From positions 1 through 10,956 of the forward strand of contig JAUCNG010387035.1 in the NCBI GenBank assembly GCA_032353305.1: 10,956 nucleotides of DNA. The letters are read 5' to 3'. Numbering within the stretch: position 1 is the stretch's first letter; each line of letters opens with the position of its first letter. Below the pieces are notes generated by a model. The model saw only the letters and a list, made by a program, of their open reading frames with translations. It was not told where the DNA came from and ran no database searches. The position numbers were made by a program, and so were the translations under genes. This stretch comes from Cephalothrix spiralis (lineage: Eukaryota > Nemertea > Palaeonemertea > Archinemertea > Cephalotrichidae). Positions 8,412-10,956 of the stretch are shown here, piece by piece.

Positions 8412-10097
8412 GTATGACCTCTTACCTTTATAAGATGAAGGAAGATCTTCAAGAGAAAGCGAACCTAATTGATTTAAAACGAGATATCGAGAAAGTTATA
8501 GTTAGTCAAAATGCCGTCGGAGCTTACTTCAAAGAACTTACGGAATATGATATGAGGATCGGTGCTGCTGATATGGGTTTTATCAATGGTGAACTTGACC
8601 GTCTCAAAAAAGGATCAAGTGCCCTTTTCCAGAAATTAAAGCCTACCTTGAAGAGTATATTAGACTTAGCCATGAAGCTGTTGGCTGGTGAAGCAGCCGA
8701 GCGGGTCGTTGACTTAACAACGACAATTGCTGGGTGTTTTAACCCACTTGCTGTCTTATTTGGGGGTTGCACAGCTGGTGATATTAAGGATGCCGTGGAA
8801 GCCTTGGCAGATGCGACCAAACGGATTGCGAAGGCCGGTCGACTTGGCACTATGTTGACAGACCTGTTTAAACAAGCTCAGGTTATATTTTCCGGGTTTG
8901 TTGAGAATGAAAAACAGTATTCAGAAATGGGTGATCTCCTTCAAGTACTGCAAACCGCTAAAACACAAAATGATATTAAAAAACTGGCTAATAAGTTTTT
9001 GGACTTGTACAATAGTTATACACCAGCAGTTAACACACAGGATTTGACTTATGTTTTGACCTTATTGGAAGCAATTGGCGACAAGGGATGTGAAGCGAAA
9101 GATAGTGCTGGTGGTACTGGAGTTAATATAGCACAAACTGTTCTAAATGCAGTCGGCGATGCTTGTGATGATCTCCCAGCACTAATGGCCCAGTTTGCCT
9201 CGTACCAAGAAGATTTGTTTGATTTCCAGTTCGATCTAGTTGACGCATTTGCCGGACTCGTCCGCAGTACCGTTGCCAAAACCTTTGCTGATGATATAAA
9301 TAGTGGAACTATTGGTTCTCAGAATCTAATTGTCGGACTTGGTTTTGATATGGTACGTATGCAGAAAATTGGTCATGTATATTGCAATTTCCTTGAATAC
9401 CGATTTGCAGGACATCGGCCAGAAATATGTCAAAGAGATTTCTTCACTGATGACATTATCAATAAACTAACATCTATCAATGTCAGAAATTACGACTATA
9501 CTGAGTCCTACGTCGCATTATTACCTACCAAAAAAGACCAAAATGAAACTACATATTTAGATGTTGACAGTCTTCTTAAAGGAAATGAAGTTATCGTTAA
9601 ACTGCCCACAAACGATACTGACTGGTTAATCAAAAACTACTGGATATTAAAAAAAGAAGAGGCAATGCATGCTAAGTATATCCTAGGTTTAGAAATAGTC
9701 ATCCCTACTTTGAATGACCCGGCATGTCAATACATAACTGAGATTAAGGCAGAAAGCTTTCAAAACAATAAGATATACAATGCTGAAAATGTTGCCAGCT
9801 ACCTTCTTCCTAAGTATAAAATTCTTTTCCGTTATTCGACTTCCAAGTCATTCTTCTGTTTGGGAGTTGCGAGAACATTAAACATTAATGGAGGAATGGA
9901 TTGCGTTAATAGTGATGGTCTGCTACCAACAAAGCTTGATGAGCAACAGACAGCGGCCCCTTCCATGTATACGCCATTTAAAGTATCACTCGAGCGCTTC
10001 AGTTTAAATTCTTCATGTAAAGTCCAAGCTGATAATCTTATAAATGGCACAGATTATATACGAGTCCATATCAAAACCGGAGTAATCAGAACCTCAG
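8412..10097 (+). CDS. Exon D: large unrecognised extracellular module
   Basis: A single 1686-nt exon (562 codons) with acceptor GATTTCAG (ending 8411) and donor GTATGT (from 10098), phase 1 at both ends. The ATG at 8414 is therefore an internal Met, not a start. Residues 1-~350 (from that Met) look alpha-helical: long amphipathic, Lys/Glu/Leu-rich stretches with a Gly/Ala-rich hydrophobic segment around 96-126 that holds Cys108 and Cys119. Residues ~355-560 look beta-rich, with N-glycosylation sequons at Asn377, Asn400, Asn532 and Asn544. There are ten cysteines (108, 119, 226, 251, 324, 339, 438, 482, 497, 535), an even number consistent with disulphides. A YCNFLEYRFAG...P..C motif at 323-339 marks the switch between the halves. 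There is no clear transmembrane segment. I do not recognise the family. Linkage to EGF exons and the sequons point to the cell exterior; a helical bundle followed by beta structure is only a general likeness to membrane-acting or adhesion proteins. Confidence 0.93.
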
Positions 10098-10205
10098 GTA
10101 TGTAATAATGGTGTCCCATTTCGAGAGGAAGCACCGTACACTCTTCTATCGGGTTGGCTTGGTATTAGCTATTATGTAAATATTTATTTGATTTTTATGT
10201 AGTAA

Positions 10206-10219
10206 AATAAAAAAATAAA
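10206..10219 (+). terminator. Candidate intronic poly(A) signals
   Basis: Two AATAAA hexamers (10206-10211 and 10214-10219) lie about 100 nt after the in-frame stop reached if the exon D donor is not used. They are preceded by an AU-rich stretch with ATTTA and followed by A/T-rich DNA. This would allow a short transcript ending just after exon D. AATAAA is common by chance in AT-rich introns, so this is only a candidate. Confidence 0.3.
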
Positions 10220-10254
10220 GGTTCAATTCAATTCATATATTCTAAATCAATTTC

Positions 10255-10306
10255 AAAAAAGATATTTGTATGAATGCATATATGCATTCATACAAATATC
10301 TTTTTT
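10255..10306. repeat. 52-bp perfect palindrome without spacer
   Basis: The arms 10255-10280 and 10281-10306 are exact reverse complements with no unpaired centre (…GAATGCATA/TATGCATTC…). Past one mismatch (10254/10307) pairing continues for five more bases, giving 31 of 32 paired positions over 10249-10312. Such sequence can extrude as a cruciform in DNA and would form a very stable hairpin in the pre-mRNA. It may be a minimal inverted-repeat element. Confidence 0.97.
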
Positions 10307-10568
10307 TAAATTATTGTTTTTTATTTTCTCCGGTTTTCATAACTGTTTTCCAGAATAATAATCTATAGGGCCCTTTTCGAGATCTGCGCAAAAATAACAG
10401 CTGATTGGTAGATTAGAGCCATATTTGTATATGTTAGTCATACATTTATGTAGCCTAAAATCAACTGTTATCGTCAACAAATGTAAATAAAATATAAAAT
10501 TTATTATTTTCGACTGTCAATATCTTAGTAACAGAATGAATTAAATCATATGCACATATTTTTTACAG

Positions 10569-10604
10569 GTAAACTACCTGCAATCTACCATAGTACCGCA
10601 AGTG
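10569..10604 (+). CDS. Exon E: 36-nt microexon
   Basis: Between a strong acceptor (ATTTTTTACAG, ending 10568) and a near-ideal donor (GTAAGT, from 10605) lie 36 stop-free nucleotides in phase 1-1, adding GKLPAIYHSTAS to the product. The phase matches the exon D donor exactly. The peptide looks like a flexible linker rather than a domain, so it probably joins the exon D module to the next one beyond the window, and could be skipped without changing frame. The exon is too short for coding statistics; the call rests on splice sites and phase only. Confidence 0.65.
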
Positions 10605-10807
10605 GTAAGTAATGCATTATTTGCATGGCATGGACTCTTTGTTTTGGTTTGTTCTAATTATGCACTAGTTCATGGCATGGACCGCAAAGGGAAATCCAAG
10701 ATCAGTGCCTTTAGAAGAATTCAAAAATGTTAAAATCCAAGGTCACAGTTGAGGTCAAGGTCCAAGTATTTTTCAAACAAAAAGTTTAAAAAATAGCCCT
10801 TCCTTAA
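10605..10807 (+). other. Start of the next intron
   Basis: Follows the exon E donor. It holds a 12-bp direct repeat, CATGGCATGGAC, at 10624-10635 and 10671-10682, and three AGGTC(A/C) half-sites at 10740, 10752 and 10758. No exon is visible. Confidence 0.5.
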
Positions 10808-10956
10808 GGCCCTGTCACACTACGACTTATTAGAGAAACTTACATGCCTAACGTATGGCAAATTATAAAAAAGCCGAGATGCGTTCAAAAAAGCGTCAAA
10901 AATGCTGCAACATGAATTAATATGACGTATCTGCATAACGTTTTGAACGTTTTGAG
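10808..10956. mobile_element. Probable DNA transposon or MITE end, cut by the window
   Basis: The tetranucleotide TTAA (10804-10807) is followed directly by GGCCCTGTCACAC (10808-10820), and then by degenerate sequence with repeated ACGTAT and AACGTTTTG motifs running to the window edge. Repeats that begin CCTGTCACAC and carry ACGTAT-rich bodies are common in marine invertebrate genomes. TTAA target sites are used by piggyBac-type and some other cut-and-paste elements. The other end lies outside the window, so family and completeness are unknown. Confidence 0.45.

Larger units (their letters stand above)
10098..10568 (+). other. Intron D-E
   Basis: A 471-nt phase-1 intron with donor GTATGT and acceptor ATTTTTTACAG (ending 10568). 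Read through instead of spliced, the exon D frame adds one Met and stops at TAA 10103-10105. It contains the AATAAA hexamers at 10206 and 10214 and the palindrome at 10255-10306. Confidence 0.75.

Noticed and set aside
8414-10105. Complete intronless 563-residue gene starting at ATG 8414
   Set aside because: The ATG directly follows a strong acceptor (TTTCAG/GT) and the stop lies five bases past a consensus donor (GTATGT). Phases match the EGF exons on one side and the microexon on the other, so it is an internal exon. No signal peptide follows the ATG.
10740-10763. Nuclear-receptor response element from three AGGTC(A/C) half-sites
   Set aside because: The spacing (6 then 0) is not a usual receptor arrangement, and GGTCAAGGTC-like sequence is common in invertebrate repeats; there is no promoter nearby.

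Overview
This window looks like part of a nuclear genome from an invertebrate animal, probably marine. The DNA is AT-rich and mostly non-coding, with GT/AG introns, EGF-type exons, a decayed L2/CR1-like retrotransposon, tandem repeats and several short CpG-rich islets. Nothing in it looks bacterial: there are no operons and the single long ORF is bounded by splice sites. I cannot name the phylum from sequence alone.

The main content is the middle of one plus-strand gene that continues past both window edges. I can place five exons: A 1432-1566 (EGF-like), B 4029-4145 (EGF-like), C 5946-6212 (short helical, cysteine-containing module, less certain), D 8412-10097 (one 1686-nt exon) and E 10569-10604 (36-nt microexon). 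Every exon is phase 1 at both ends and a multiple of 3 long, so any of them can be skipped or duplicated without a frameshift. Joined, they encode about 747 residues of what is probably an extracellular or membrane-anchored modular protein. It has two EGF domains, then a large unrecognised region that appears helical in its first ~350 residues and beta-rich and N-glycosylated in its last ~210. No signal peptide, start codon or true C terminus lies in the window.

The introns carry the other structure. The A-B intron holds a minus-strand non-LTR retrotransposon relic (about 2866-3895) whose reverse-transcriptase motifs can still be read through stop codons, and possibly a separate or related 3' tail near 1930-2000. 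The B-C and C-D introns hold two blocks of the same ~205-bp repeat, one on each side of exon C. The D-E intron holds a 52-bp perfect, spacerless palindrome and possible internal polyadenylation signals. At the right edge a TTAA-flanked end, probably of a DNA transposon or MITE, begins at 10808. The left 1.4 kb has no gene I can support, but contains a small CpG-rich segment with a perfect hairpin.
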